Shown here piece after piece: positions 52,779-61,408 of a stretch of DNA of 64,000 nt. Source of the stretch: an uncultured Anaerovibrio sp. (GTDB lineage: Bacteria > Bacillota > Negativicutes > Selenomonadales > Selenomonadaceae). Each line of letters begins with the position of its first letter. Positions within the stretch are counted from its first letter, which is position 1. The notes beneath the pieces were generated by a model, which was not told the DNA's origin, made no database searches, and was given only the letters and a program-made list of their open reading frames with translations. Made by a program: the position numbers and the translations under genes. The stretch lies in the NCBI GenBank assembly GCA_934196075.1, contig CAKPVW010000003.1, forward strand, positions 1 through 64,000, given 5' to 3'.

Positions 52779-54002
52779 ATGGGAAATAAAGATTTAGCAG
52801 GGACATATATTTTACAAAACAAAGATATTCCTCTATTGAAATTTGACTTAATGCGGGAAAAAATTCAGGTAGGTGGCTTGGAGGCCTATGATTATTCCTT
52901 GCAAATAAAGTATATAAATCAGGAAAAACAAGCTCTGTTGCCCTATTCTCTGCGACAGGATAGCTCTCCAGAAAATTTGCTGCAATGGATAGGCAAGCGT
53001 AAGGCACCGAAAAATAGGCAGTTTGTGGACAAGCTAATGCAAACCATAGGGGATGATGAAAATCCCTTGGCCTATGTGGATATTTCCCATGCCCTGTCTC
53101 TTAATGATGCTTTGTGGATTACCAATGCTGCGTACCCTATAGCTTGGCAGGATTTTAATCTATATCACCATCCCTTTAATGAGGTTTTAGCCTATGTGGC
53201 ATTTACTGGTTACAGTGAGAAGATAAGCGGTGTTGTTACCTCGCCGGAATATACTTCCAATGGTGCGTTGAAAAAATGCTGGTCAAATCGTTTAGACGGT
53301 ATTTATCTCATTAAGGGTGATGATTTTATTAAATATAGTGATGGTCGTTCCCAGGCCACTATGGAGTATTATGCAGCCCAGGTAGCAGAGGTGATGGGAT
53401 TTGAGCATATACTCTATGATTTGGAGATGTTTCATCATCGCAATGGGGAAAAGGAAATAGTTTGTAAATGCAAGCTGTTTACCAGTGAGGATGTGGGTTA
53501 TACTGCTGCTTATGATTTTTTCCGAGCTAAGGGCTTGGCGATGAAAAGAGCAAATTTAGCCAATATTGCAGTACAGGATAAAATGGCAGAAATATATGGT
53601 CGGGAAAAATACGGGGATTTAATGATTTACGATGCCTTGATTTGCAATAAGGATAGGCATCTGGGAAATTTTGGTTATTTGACAGATAATAATACAGGGG
53701 CTTATTTACGGCCTGCCCCCATATTTGATAATGGATTTTCCTTGTTATATGGAGCTGCCAAAAATGATATGGAAAACTTAGAGACATATATATCCAGCTT
53801 ATCAGGAAAATATATGAATTTTGATACAGCGGTAAAGTTGTTTATTAGGCCAGAGCATATACCAGGTATGAGAAAATTGCTAAATTTCCATTTTCGCAAG
53901 CATCCTAAATATAATGTAGCAAATGCTACGCTGGAAAAAATGTCTCAATTTATCCAACTTCGGGCTAGGAGAATATTGAGCCTATATAGAGAGAAAGAAT
54001 AA
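52779..54002 (+). CDS. HipA-like Ser/Thr kinase-fold protein
   Basis: The C-terminal half has [15 protein letters not shown] (near 285-299, the NxDRHxxNxG catalytic loop) and [12 protein letters not shown] (near 312-323, the metal-binding Asp), as in HipA and CtkA kinases. [15 protein letters not shown] near 180 is the ATP-lysine region. The N-terminal 150 residues match nothing I know. HipA kinases phosphorylate translation or other cell proteins and are usually checked by a HipB antitoxin; no HipB-like gene is adjacent. It has 407 residues. AAAGGCAGGTG precedes the ATG. Assignment beyond a HipA-like fold is open. Confidence 0.72.
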   Translation: MGNKDLAGTYILQNKDIPLLKFDLMREKIQVGGLEAYDYSLQIKYINQEKQALLPYSLRQDSSPENLLQWIGKRKAPKNRQFVDKLMQTIGDDENPLAYVDISHALSLNDALWITNAAYPIAWQDFNLYHHPFNEVLAYVAFTGYSEKISGVVTSPEYTSNGALKKCWSNRLDGIYLIKGDDFIKYSDGRSQATMEYYAAQVAEVMGFEHILYDLEMFHHRNGEKEIVCKCKLFTSEDVGYTAAYDFFRAKGLAMKRANLANIAVQDKMAEIYGREKYGDLMIYDALICNKDRHLGNFGYLTDNNTGAYLRPAPIFDNGFSLLYGAAKNDMENLETYISSLSGKYMNFDTAVKLFIRPEHIPGMRKLLNFHFRKHPKYNVANATLEKMSQFIQLRARRILSLYREKE

Positions 54003-54027
54003 AATGTTGTTTAGGGGAGGTTATTTT

Positions 54028-54717
54028 TTGATAAAGGTTAAATTATTGGAGCATACGCCACAGCCGGAGCGGGTGGTGGCTATGGCAGCTAGGTTGTGCT
54101 ACTCTGCTTCTGGGGCAGAGGAGCTGGCTGAGAAAATGAGTGATGAGCAGGTTGCCAAGCTGGTGGCTAAGATTGTGCAGATGGGCCATGCGTCTACTAT
54201 GGAACATGTTACCTTTACCTTTGGTATTGAGGGAGTATCCAGAGTGCTGACTCATCAGCTGGTAAGACATCGTTTGGCTTCCTATAGCCAGCAGTCCCAG
54301 CGCTATGTGGCAGAGCATGATTTTGAATATATTCTGCCTCCATCAATTGAAGAAAAGCCAGAGGCCAAGGCCAAATTTGAGGCTTTGATGGACAATATTC
54401 GCAGTACCTATGATGAATTGGCTGAGATGGGGGTTCCTCGGGAGGATGCCCGCTATGTATTGGCCAATGCTACAGAAACAAAGATTGTAGTTACCATGAA
54501 TGCCCGCTCCTTGATGCATTTCTTCAATCTTCGGTGTTGTAATCGTGCCCAGTGGGAGATTCGGGAGCTGGCCTACAAGATGCTGGAGCAGGCCAAAGCT
54601 GCAGCGCCTCTGTTGTTTAAGAATGCCGGTGCCTCCTGCGTAGCTACTGGCCATTGCCCAGAGGGAGCCATGACCTGTGGCAAATTTGCTGAGATGATAA
54701 AAATGCGTACAGAATAA
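54028..54717 (+). CDS. thyX: Flavin-dependent thymidylate synthase
   Basis: ThyX makes dTMP from dUMP using FAD and methylene-tetrahydrofolate, in cells lacking or supplementing ThyA. The signature [14 protein letters not shown] (RHRxxSxxxxSxR) is near residues 79-92. [20 protein letters not shown] follows near 164. It has 229 residues. The TTG at 54028 has GGGGAGG 7 bases upstream; the frame is open from ATG 54004, which lacks a ribosome site. It is normally adjacent to mrnC or rlmB. Confidence 0.95.
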   Translation: MIKVKLLEHTPQPERVVAMAARLCYSASGAEELAEKMSDEQVAKLVAKIVQMGHASTMEHVTFTFGIEGVSRVLTHQLVRHRLASYSQQSQRYVAEHDFEYILPPSIEEKPEAKAKFEALMDNIRSTYDELAEMGVPREDARYVLANATETKIVVTMNARSLMHFFNLRCCNRAQWEIRELAYKMLEQAKAAAPLLFKNAGASCVATGHCPEGAMTCGKFAEMIKMRTE

Positions 54718-54752
54718 TGTCGTATTTTTGAAACATGGATTGATTGCAAAAT

Positions 54753-54824
54753 ATCTTGTCAAAAAAAGCGATTTTTGACAAGATGCGTGAACATCTTATC
54801 AAAAAAGGCGATTTTTGATAAGAT
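54753..54824. repeat. Two tandem 32-bp palindromes before the Fic gene
   Basis: Copy 1 (54753-54784) is ATCTTGTCAAAAA, a 6-base centre, then TTTTTGACAAGAT. Copy 2 (54793-54824) is ATCTTATCAAAAA, a 6-base centre, then TTTTTGATAAGAT. Each has perfect 13-bp arms. The one arm difference (G/C in copy 1, A/T in copy 2) is matched on both sides. Centre-to-centre spacing is 40 bp, about four helical turns. They occupy the leader or promoter zone of the Fic gene. Operator or RNA hairpin are both possible. Confidence 0.85.
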
Positions 54825-54848
54825 GTGTGTAGCTAGGGCGGTGATATT

Positions 54849-56057
54849 GTGCAATACCCAAAGTTGCAAAATATATATTACAAAGATGAAAAAATATATC
54901 TACAGGAATATGAGCAACGTTTTCAGGCATTATTTACTAAGCATTTTGATTTTGAGATAAAGCAGTTTAATCATAGATATGCTTACCCTGCTTTTTTATG
55001 CTATACAGAAGAATTAGTTGTTTTGTTGGAAAAAATATATGCAGAGAATCAGAAGCTATTGCTATTGCTTAATAAGACTCCTGATGTTGTACTGAAGCAG
55101 TTCTGTCTGCTCTGTATTATTGATGAGGTGAAAGCCAGCAATGATATAGAAGGAAATCACAGTACAAGGCGCGAATTGCGTGAGGCTATGGAAAACATAA
55201 GCAATAAAAATCGTTTTGTAAGCACCATGAATAAGTATAAAATGCTGTTGTCTGAAAACGAGATAAATTTTGAAAATGCTAAAGCAGTAAGGGAATTTTA
55301 TGATGAATTTGCTCATAAAGAGGTTATAGAAGATAATCCATCCAACGAACTAGATGGAGAAATTTTTCGGCGTAACCCCGTGGATATTGATTCAGGTACA
55401 GGCAAGACAATTCATAGAGGCATGTATCCAGAAGAAAATGTTATAGGCTATATGGAAACTGCTTTGAAAGTATTCAATGCTCATGATATTCCTGTGCTGA
55501 TAAAAAATGCAGTATTTCATTATATGTTTGCCTATATTCATCCGTTTTATGATGGCAATGGACGCACAGCTAGGTTTATGGCTTCTTATGGAATGTCTAA
55601 AAATCTGCATTATACGGTATGTCTAAGACTATCAGCAGCTGTAAAGAAAAACACAAAGAAGTATTATAAGATGTTTGCTAATGCTGATGCAGAATTAAAT
55701 CGAGGAGATTTAACTCCTTTTGTTATTGAATTTTTAGAATTTGTATATCAGGCGATTATAGATACGCAGAGATTGTTGGAACGCAAGCTAAAGCAATTTG
55801 TTGCCAATGTCAAAGTCTTGAAAGATATAACTGATGATGATATAACTTCCAAGATGTATGTGCTTTTATTTCAAGCCAGTATTTTATATGGTCAGGGCTT
55901 GACTGTTGCCCAGCTTGAAAAACAATTGGGCAAAAGCAGAAATACCATTATGGCTAGGTTTAGCAAAATTCCCAAGGAACATATTATTGTAAATACTGTA
56001 AAAAAGACAAATTATTATAAGCTTAATTTGTTGCTTTTCCGGCAACAGAAAAACTAG
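54849..56057 (+). CDS. Fic-domain protein, class II, with C-terminal winged helix
   Basis: The catalytic motif HPFYDGNGRTARF (near 230-242) is intact, with the His general base, the metal-binding acidic residue and the GNGR loop. The N-terminal inhibitory motif ASNDIEGNH (near 97-105) has the S-x-x-x-E-G pattern of class II self-inhibited Fic proteins. The C-terminal LTVAQLEKQLGKSRNTIMARF (near 355-375) is a DNA-binding helix-turn-helix. Fic enzymes transfer AMP or other nucleotides to target proteins. GTG 54849 follows GGGCGGTGA. It is followed by an AT-rich DUF2971 gene and preceded by tandem palindromes, so autoregulation by its own HTH is likely (inference). Confidence 0.93.
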   Translation: MQYPKLQNIYYKDEKIYLQEYEQRFQALFTKHFDFEIKQFNHRYAYPAFLCYTEELVVLLEKIYAENQKLLLLLNKTPDVVLKQFCLLCIIDEVKASNDIEGNHSTRRELREAMENISNKNRFVSTMNKYKMLLSENEINFENAKAVREFYDEFAHKEVIEDNPSNELDGEIFRRNPVDIDSGTGKTIHRGMYPEENVIGYMETALKVFNAHDIPVLIKNAVFHYMFAYIHPFYDGNGRTARFMASYGMSKNLHYTVCLRLSAAVKKNTKKYYKMFANADAELNRGDLTPFVIEFLEFVYQAIIDTQRLLERKLKQFVANVKVLKDITDDDITSKMYVLLFQASILYGQGLTVAQLEKQLGKSRNTIMARFSKIPKEHIIVNTVKKTNYYKLNLLLFRQQKN

Positions 56058-56086
56058 GTTACTTAATAATGGCGAGGAAATATACT

Positions 56087-57517
56087 ATGCTGTATAGATT
56101 TAGAAATTGCAAAAGTTTATTAGAGCATAAGGAACTTCAAGAAGAATATTTTTGGTTTTCTAATGTAAGCGAATTAAATGATCCAAGTGAAGGATTTATA
56201 AATTTTTATTGGCAGGGGGATTCTATTGCATGGTTGGGATTGTTTAAAAATTATGTGTGGCAATTATATGAGTATGTTACAACTTCACCGCTATTTATAG
56301 ATGATGTGGACAAATTGAATAAATTGTTTTTTGTCTATTCATGGCAATTTAATAATGAAGATTTGCCAATAAGGAGAATTAGGGAAAATATAGAAAAAAT
56401 AGTAACTGAAGATGCAAATATAAAAGATATATGTGATATTTTAGAAAAGAAAAATCAAATAGTCACGATATGTGGATTAACGAATATTTTTAAAATGTTA
56501 AATTATGAAGCACTGTGCATTATTAATAAAGTAATAGAAAAAGATGGTAGTTCCAAATATATTCCCTGGCTAAAGTGGTCATTAGAAAATATATTTTATA
56601 CATATAAATATAAATCATTAGCCACTATATTATTGTCATGGCTGAATAATGGTCAAGAAAAATTAAAAAATATAATGCAGGATAAATTGGCTTATGATGA
56701 ATTGTCGACATTTGGCTATAATGATTTTGAATTTTTAAATGAAAATGATGCAAAAGTGAAAAATTATTTTAAAACTATCATAATAGCATTGAATTTTTCA
56801 GAGCTATATGTACCACAAATGATTAAATTTGCTTTTATGAATAGTTATACCTGTTCTTTTGCAAAATACGATGATTCATCTGCTATGTGGGGAAATTATG
56901 CAGATAACCATGGCGGAATTGCTCTAATGTATGATTATGCAGGAGATATGCGTGAGATTGAATTAAATAAAATGCCAAATGTTAAAGTTGAAAAATCAGA
57001 GAATGTGGGAGAAAAAAGGGAGCTTGTTTTTTCGCAGGTAGAATATTCAGATAATATTCCAAGGTTTAATTGGTTTGAGATATTGGGAAAGTTATGGGGT
57101 GATGAAAGAAAACACTGGCTTATAAATGGAGAAAAAGAAAGTGCTATTCTTAAGAAAATGTATAGCGATGAGAAAGAATATCTAAATGTGTTGCTTGATA
57201 TAGATAAGAAAAGGATGTTGCATAAGGCAAATTGTTGGAACTATGAACATGAGTATAGATGCTTTACACCAAATTGGATTATAGAATTTTATGGAGAAAA
57301 TGAAATTGGTCAAAAATACAAGTATGACTTTGCAGATCTTTATGGAATTATATTTGGTATTAGAACAAGTTATGAAGATAAACTTGAGATAATTAATATA
57401 GTGCGAGAGAAGTGTAAAAAATATAATAGAAAAGATTTTTATTTTTACCAAGCGTATTTTGATTATGATAGTGGTAAAATTAAGAAGCGTAGGTTAGATA
57501 TTAAGCTATTGCAATGA
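56087..57517 (+). CDS. DUF2971-family protein
   Basis: The start LYRFRNCKSLLE then FWFSNVSELNDPSEG (near 21-35) and the later SFAKYDDSSAMWGNYADNHGGIALMYD (in pieces near 264-290) match the DUF2971 pattern, with EYRCF near 390. No function is established; members are common in defence islands and near toxins. The 476-residue protein is strikingly AT-rich compared with its neighbours, rich in Asn, Lys and Ile, and probably transferred. ATG 56087 has GAGGAAA 7 bases upstream; ATG 56069 is also in frame. It begins about 12-30 bases after the Fic stop, so the two are one operon. Confidence 0.8.
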   Translation: MLYRFRNCKSLLEHKELQEEYFWFSNVSELNDPSEGFINFYWQGDSIAWLGLFKNYVWQLYEYVTTSPLFIDDVDKLNKLFFVYSWQFNNEDLPIRRIRENIEKIVTEDANIKDICDILEKKNQIVTICGLTNIFKMLNYEALCIINKVIEKDGSSKYIPWLKWSLENIFYTYKYKSLATILLSWLNNGQEKLKNIMQDKLAYDELSTFGYNDFEFLNENDAKVKNYFKTIIIALNFSELYVPQMIKFAFMNSYTCSFAKYDDSSAMWGNYADNHGGIALMYDYAGDMREIELNKMPNVKVEKSENVGEKRELVFSQVEYSDNIPRFNWFEILGKLWGDERKHWLINGEKESAILKKMYSDEKEYLNVLLDIDKKRMLHKANCWNYEHEYRCFTPNWIIEFYGENEIGQKYKYDFADLYGIIFGIRTSYEDKLEIINIVREKCKKYNRKDFYFYQAYFDYDSGKIKKRRLDIKLLQ

Positions 57518-57567
57518 TGTATTAAATCAAGAATAAGCATTATATTGTGAAGAGGGATACAAAAATT

Positions 57568-58347
57568 ATGGATGATAGAAAAAAGAAGGATAAGAGAGTG
57601 GTGGAACTGCCAGAGGATATGGTAGCTGGGCGAAATGCTGTTATGGAAGCCTTGAAGGGCAGCCGCAGTGTGAACAAGTTGATGATTGCCAATGGCAGCA
57701 CCGAGGGCTCCATTAAGGAAATTATTGCTGTAGCCAAAGAAAAGGGTGTCAATATACAGTATTGGGACCGCAGCAAGCTGGATAGTATTGCTAGAGGTAT
57801 TCGCCATCAGGGGGTACTGGCTCAGGTAGCTCCAGTACAGTATGTAGAACTGGAGGATATTTTGCAGGTGGCCAAGGATAGAAATGAACCTCCATTTATT
57901 GTCCTTTTAGATGAGCTGGAGGATCCCCACAATCTTGGCGCTATTCTGCGTACAGCAGATGCAGCTGGTGTGCATGGAGTGTTGATTCCCAAGCATAGAA
58001 GCTGTCCTCTTTCCGCTACGGTAGCCAAAACATCTGCCGGAGCTGTGGAGCATGTGCCAGTGGCCAGAGTGGGCAATTTGGTGCAGACCATCAAAAAGCT
58101 GAAGCAGGAAGGTCTGTGGGTAGCTGCTGCCGATATGGATGGCAAGGATTACTATGATACCGATTTGACTGGCCCACTGCTTTTGATTATTGGCAGTGAG
58201 GGACAGGGTGTAGGCCGTCTGGTAAAGGAGCAGTGTGATTTTGTTGTCCGTATTCCTATGGTGGGCAAAATCAATTCCTTGAATGCCTCTGTGGCAGGTT
58301 CCATTTTGATGTATGAGGCCATGAAGCAGCGGTGTAAGTCTAACTAA
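57568..58347 (+). CDS. rlmB: 23S rRNA (guanosine-2'-O)-methyltransferase (SpoU family)
   Basis: This SPOUT methyltransferase of the RlmB/TrmH type has a substrate-binding domain (AGRNAVMEALKGSR, residues about 20-33) and the knotted catalytic domain. Its motifs are DELEDPHNLGAILRTADAAG, IIGSEGQGVGRLV and IPMVGKINSLNASVAGSI, the last carrying the active-site Arg/Asn neighbourhood. It has 259 residues. ATG 57568 follows AGAGGG; the frame is open from GTG 57547. The gene belongs to the conserved thyX-rlmB-yacP-sigH group. Confidence 0.95.
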   Translation: MDDRKKKDKRVVELPEDMVAGRNAVMEALKGSRSVNKLMIANGSTEGSIKEIIAVAKEKGVNIQYWDRSKLDSIARGIRHQGVLAQVAPVQYVELEDILQVAKDRNEPPFIVLLDELEDPHNLGAILRTADAAGVHGVLIPKHRSCPLSATVAKTSAGAVEHVPVARVGNLVQTIKKLKQEGLWVAAADMDGKDYYDTDLTGPLLLIIGSEGQGVGRLVKEQCDFVVRIPMVGKINSLNASVAGSILMYEAMKQRCKSN

Positions 58348-58385
58348 GGCCGTTGCTTCAGCTAATTAGGGAAAAGGGGATTGCT

Positions 58386-58916
58386 ATGAGAAAAAAGCCA
58401 AGGGAGCATTATATAGTAGATGGGTACAATGTTATCAATCTCTGGCCGGAGCTTGTAGCTCTGCGCAATGATTTGTCAGAGGCTAGAGACAAGCTGGTGC
58501 ACATGTTGGCAGAATACGGGGCCTATGAGAAATATGATATGACTGTGGTTTTCGATGCTTTATTTACAGCTGATGATGAACGTGTGGAGCAGGTAAACAA
58601 GCATTTAGAGGTAGTTTATACTGGCAAGGGAGAGACTGCGGATAGCTATATTGAGCGGCTGGCCTATGATTCTGTGCGTATGGGACGAGAGGTTCATGTA
58701 GTTACCTCAGATGGAGCAGAGCAAACTGTTATTTTGGGGGCAGGAGCTTATCGCCACCCATCAGGAGAATTTCATCGCATGGTGAAAAGGGCCAAAAAAG
58801 AAATCAAAGACAAGTATTTGGGGAAGGTGGTTTTGCCTGTCTCTAGAAATGAAATTGGTTCCCGCATCGATGCCGAAACCTTGGCCAAGCTGGATGCACT
58901 GCGAAAATCAAAGTAA
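58386..58916 (+). CDS. yacP: NYN-domain ribonuclease (YacP/Rae1)
   Basis: The N-terminal YIVDGYNVINLW (Asp near residue 13) and further acids in VVFDALFTADD and VVTSDGAEQ define a NYN/PIN-like nuclease. In B. subtilis Rae1 cleaves mRNA in the ribosomal A site. It has 176 residues. AAAGGGGA precedes the ATG at 58386. It follows rlmB by 38 bases in the conserved order. Confidence 0.92.
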   Translation: MRKKPREHYIVDGYNVINLWPELVALRNDLSEARDKLVHMLAEYGAYEKYDMTVVFDALFTADDERVEQVNKHLEVVYTGKGETADSYIERLAYDSVRMGREVHVVTSDGAEQTVILGAGAYRHPSGEFHRMVKRAKKEIKDKYLGKVVLPVSRNEIGSRIDAETLAKLDALRKSK

Positions 58917-58945
58917 ATCAAAACCATGCCTAGAGGCATGGTGAC

Positions 58946-58975
58946 TTGACTCACACCACCTAAGGGCGGTATAAT
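58946..58975 (+). promoter_or_regulatory. Promoter of sigH
   Basis: TTGACT (58946-58951), an 18-bp spacer and TATAAT (58970-58975) form a good sigma-A promoter. A small hairpin, ACCATGCC/GGCATGGT (58923-58941), precedes it and may end the rlmB-yacP transcript, though it lacks a U-run. Confidence 0.6.
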
Positions 58976-59039
58976 CAAATTTGAATCAATCGTCAGGGCA
59001 TGGTCCCGGCAAACTCATGATATATGGAGGAAATGGCGG

Positions 59040-59783
59040 ATGGATAATGGCCTGATCAGTGAGGAAGCGTTAGAACGGCTTTTTGGTAAGTTCACTGACG
59101 AAGAAATCATCACTCAAATCAAAGATAATGAAGACGATAGTGCCATGTATTATCTGATAAGTAAATATAGAAATTTTGTTAGAGCAAAGGCTAGGTCGTA
59201 TTTTTTGATAGGGGCTGATAGGGAGGATATTATTCAGGAAGGTATGATTGGTCTGTACAAGGCGATTCGTGATTTCCGAGTGGATAAACAGGCTTCTTTT
59301 CATGCCTTTGCCGAGCTGTGTGTTACTAGACAGATTATCACAGCTATCAAGACTGCTACCCGGCAGAAGCATATACCGTTGAATTCCTATGTGTCTCTGA
59401 ACAAACCCATATATGATGAGGATTCAGATCGGACTCTGCTGGATATATTGTCTGGTATCAAGGTAACTGATCCAGAGGAGCTGGTTATTAGCCGTGAGGA
59501 GTTTATTGATATCGAAGCCAAAATGCTGGAAATCCTCAGCGATTTGGAATGGAAAGTATTGATGTATTATCTGGATGGCAAATCCTATCAGGAAATAGCC
59601 AAGGATTTACATCGGCATATTAAATCTATAGACAATGCCTTGCAAAGGGTAAAGAGAAAGCTGGAAAAATATATGGAATCTACAGATAATGAGGTGGATA
59701 TTACAACCATATATAAAGGGCTAACCAGTATGAAACGAAAAGAAAGCGGCATGTTTGGTTTGCATAATCAGGAAAGCACATAG
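59040..59783 (+). CDS. sigH: RNA polymerase sigma-H-type factor
   Basis: This sigma-70-family factor of the SigH/Spo0H group follows yacP as in Bacillus. Region 2 (GADREDIIQEGMIGLYKAIRD, near 58-78) and region 4 (LDGKSYQEIAKDLHRHIKSIDNALQRVKRKL) are clear. SigH controls transition-phase and competence genes in Firmicutes, including non-sporulating ones. Its 247 residues include about 25 extra C-terminal residues beyond the usual end. ATG 59040 follows GGAGGAAATGG. Confidence 0.93.
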   Translation: MDNGLISEEALERLFGKFTDEEIITQIKDNEDDSAMYYLISKYRNFVRAKARSYFLIGADREDIIQEGMIGLYKAIRDFRVDKQASFHAFAELCVTRQIITAIKTATRQKHIPLNSYVSLNKPIYDEDSDRTLLDILSGIKVTDPEELVISREEFIDIEAKMLEILSDLEWKVLMYYLDGKSYQEIAKDLHRHIKSIDNALQRVKRKLEKYMESTDNEVDITTIYKGLTSMKRKESGMFGLHNQEST

Positions 59784-59793
59784 AGTATTTTTG

Positions 59794-59828
59794 ACAGGAG
59801 CGGTAATTTTGTTACTTCTCCTGTTTTA
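59794..59828 (+). terminator. Terminator of sigH
   Basis: ACAGGAG (59794-59800) pairs with CTCCTGT (59818-59824), followed by TTTATATTT. Between it and nuoA (59829-59995) the sequence is AT-rich, with a possible -10 TATAAT at 59923-59928 but only a weak -35 (TTTAAA, 59900-59905). Confidence 0.68.
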
Positions 59829-59995
59829 TATTTGCTCTTTTTCAAAAGTATTATAAATATTCATGTGATTTAATACATCTTACCATAAATTAAAAGTATT
59901 TTAAAATAATGTCAGTAAATAGTATAATACATAAGTGCATGTGTCCATATTAGAGGTATTTTATTTTTTATGATATATTTTTAGGGGGGATTATC

Positions 59996-60349
59996 ATGGA
60001 TGAGTATGTAGCATTGGGTATTATGTTTGTTTTAGCCTTTGCTTTTCCAGTGTTTCCACTGATTGTAGCACCTATTTTGCAGCCAAGACAGCCTACTGCG
60101 GAAAAGCAGATACCCTATGAATGTGGTGTGGACACCATTGGCAAAACTAAGGTTAGATTTCACGTAGGATATTTTATGTATGCCTTGGTGTTTTTGCTTT
60201 TCGATGTGGAAACGGTATTTTTATATCCTTGGGCAGTAAAATATGGTCAATTAGGTTTATTTGCCCTGTGTGAAATGCTGGTATTTGTAGGCATTCTGAC
60301 TGTTGGTTTATGGTATGCCTGGAAGAAGGGAGCTCTGTCATGGAAATAG
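59996..60349 (+). CDS. nuoA: NADH-quinone oxidoreductase subunit A
   Basis: NuoA is a small membrane subunit of complex I with three helices (about residues 7-25, 60-82, 88-108). The conserved PYECGVD near 42-48 and [12 protein letters not shown] near 69-80 are present. It has 117 residues. A GGGGGGA ribosome site precedes the ATG. It is first in a nuoABCDHIJ operon lacking nuoEFG, and its stop overlaps nuoB by 10 bases. Confidence 0.94.
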   Translation: MDEYVALGIMFVLAFAFPVFPLIVAPILQPRQPTAEKQIPYECGVDTIGKTKVRFHVGYFMYALVFLLFDVETVFLYPWAVKYGQLGLFALCEMLVFVGILTVGLWYAWKKGALSWK

Positions 60350-60906
60350 TAGATCTTGTACCTCCTGAGCTGAAAAACAATGTAATTGTGACCAGTGTGG
60401 ATGCTTTATTTAAGTGGGGGCGAGCCAATTCTATCTGGCCTTTATCTTCAGGTTTGGCCTGCTGCTCCATTGAGATGATGTGTGCAGCAGCTTCTCGTTT
60501 TGATTTGGCACGATTTGGCTATGAGGTTTTCCGCTCCTGTCCTAGACAGTCCGATTTGCTCATTGTAGCAGGTACCTTGACCTGGAAAATGACGCCGCCT
60601 TTGATTCGTCTTTATGAGGAAATGCCAAATCCCAAATATGTTATTGCCATGGGAAATTGTAATATTGGCGGCGGCCCTTTTGCTGATTCCTATTCTGTAG
60701 TAACAGGCTTGGATCAGATTATGCCTGTGGATGTATATCTGCCAGGCTGTCCTCCTAGACCAGAGGCTTTGATAGATGCCATGCTGAAGCTGAAAAAGCG
60801 CATCCAGCATCCTGAGACAGCAGCAGGCTCTGAGGAAAGAATGAATATGAGCAGGGAAAATCTGGAGAATATGCTCCGCCCTGTGTCCTCTGGGAAGGTG
60901 GAGTAA
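60340..60906 (+). CDS. nuoB: NADH-quinone oxidoreductase subunit B
   Basis: NuoB holds the terminal [4Fe-4S] cluster N2 next to the quinone site. The ligands are seen in LACCSIEMM (two Cys, near 41-42), in the FRSCPRQSD region or [11 protein letters not shown], and in [11 protein letters not shown] (near 136-146). It has 188 residues, with a short charged C-terminal tail. ATG 60340 follows AGGGAG within nuoA. It couples to nuoC and nuoD. Confidence 0.95.
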   Translation: MEIVDLVPPELKNNVIVTSVDALFKWGRANSIWPLSSGLACCSIEMMCAAASRFDLARFGYEVFRSCPRQSDLLIVAGTLTWKMTPPLIRLYEEMPNPKYVIAMGNCNIGGGPFADSYSVVTGLDQIMPVDVYLPGCPPRPEALIDAMLKLKKRIQHPETAAGSEERMNMSRENLENMLRPVSSGKVE

Positions 60907-60907
60907 C

Positions 60908-61408
60908 ATGGGAAGCTATTTGGAAGTAAAATATCTGGAGGAACTGCAAAAGCAATATGCCAGTGTAGAATTTGATAGAGAGCAGCCTGAGCCACATATT
61001 TACATTGGAGCTGAGGATTTACTGCCTCTGATGAGGGATTTGCAGGAAAATCCTATTTGGGCCTTTGACCGTATGGCCAATATCACCTCTGTTGATTATA
61101 AAGACTATATTGAGATGGTATATATGCTGTACTCCAGACGATTTGATAAATGGGTTACAGTAAAGTGTAAATTGGATAGGGAAAAGCCAGTAGTAGAGTC
61201 CATGACTCAAATATGGCCTGGTACAGAGTTTGAGGAGCGGGAAATTTTTGATTTAATGGGAGTGGAATTCTTGCATCATCCTGATTTGCGCCGGATTCTC
61301 ATGCCAGAGGATTATACCGCTTATCCATTGAGAAAGGATTTTGTGCCTTTGCAGCCAAAGATTGAAGGGGGAGTGCTGAAATGGCTACAACCGAAAAATT
61401 CGTTCTGA
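60908..61408 (+). CDS. nuoC: NADH-quinone oxidoreductase subunit C
   Basis: NuoC is the 30-kDa peripheral-arm subunit. The C-terminal signature PGTEFEEREIFDLMGVEFLHHPDLRRIL (in two stretches) and YPLRKDF are clear. Its 166 residues are near the usual length. It starts 1 base after nuoB and overlaps nuoD by 28 bases in another frame, the tightest coupling in the operon. Confidence 0.94.
   Translation: MGSYLEVKYLEELQKQYASVEFDREQPEPHIYIGAEDLLPLMRDLQENPIWAFDRMANITSVDYKDYIEMVYMLYSRRFDKWVTVKCKLDREKPVVESMTQIWPGTEFEEREIFDLMGVEFLHHPDLRRILMPEDYTAYPLRKDFVPLQPKIEGGVLKWLQPKNSF

Noticed and set aside
54775-54960. ORF starting inside the tandem palindromes
   Set aside because: It runs out of frame into the Fic gene; the Fic frame has the motifs and the ribosome site.
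50301-57567. Prophage or integrative element
   Set aside because: No integrase, no att-like direct repeats at a tRNA, and no phage structural genes; only a tnpB element and small cargo.
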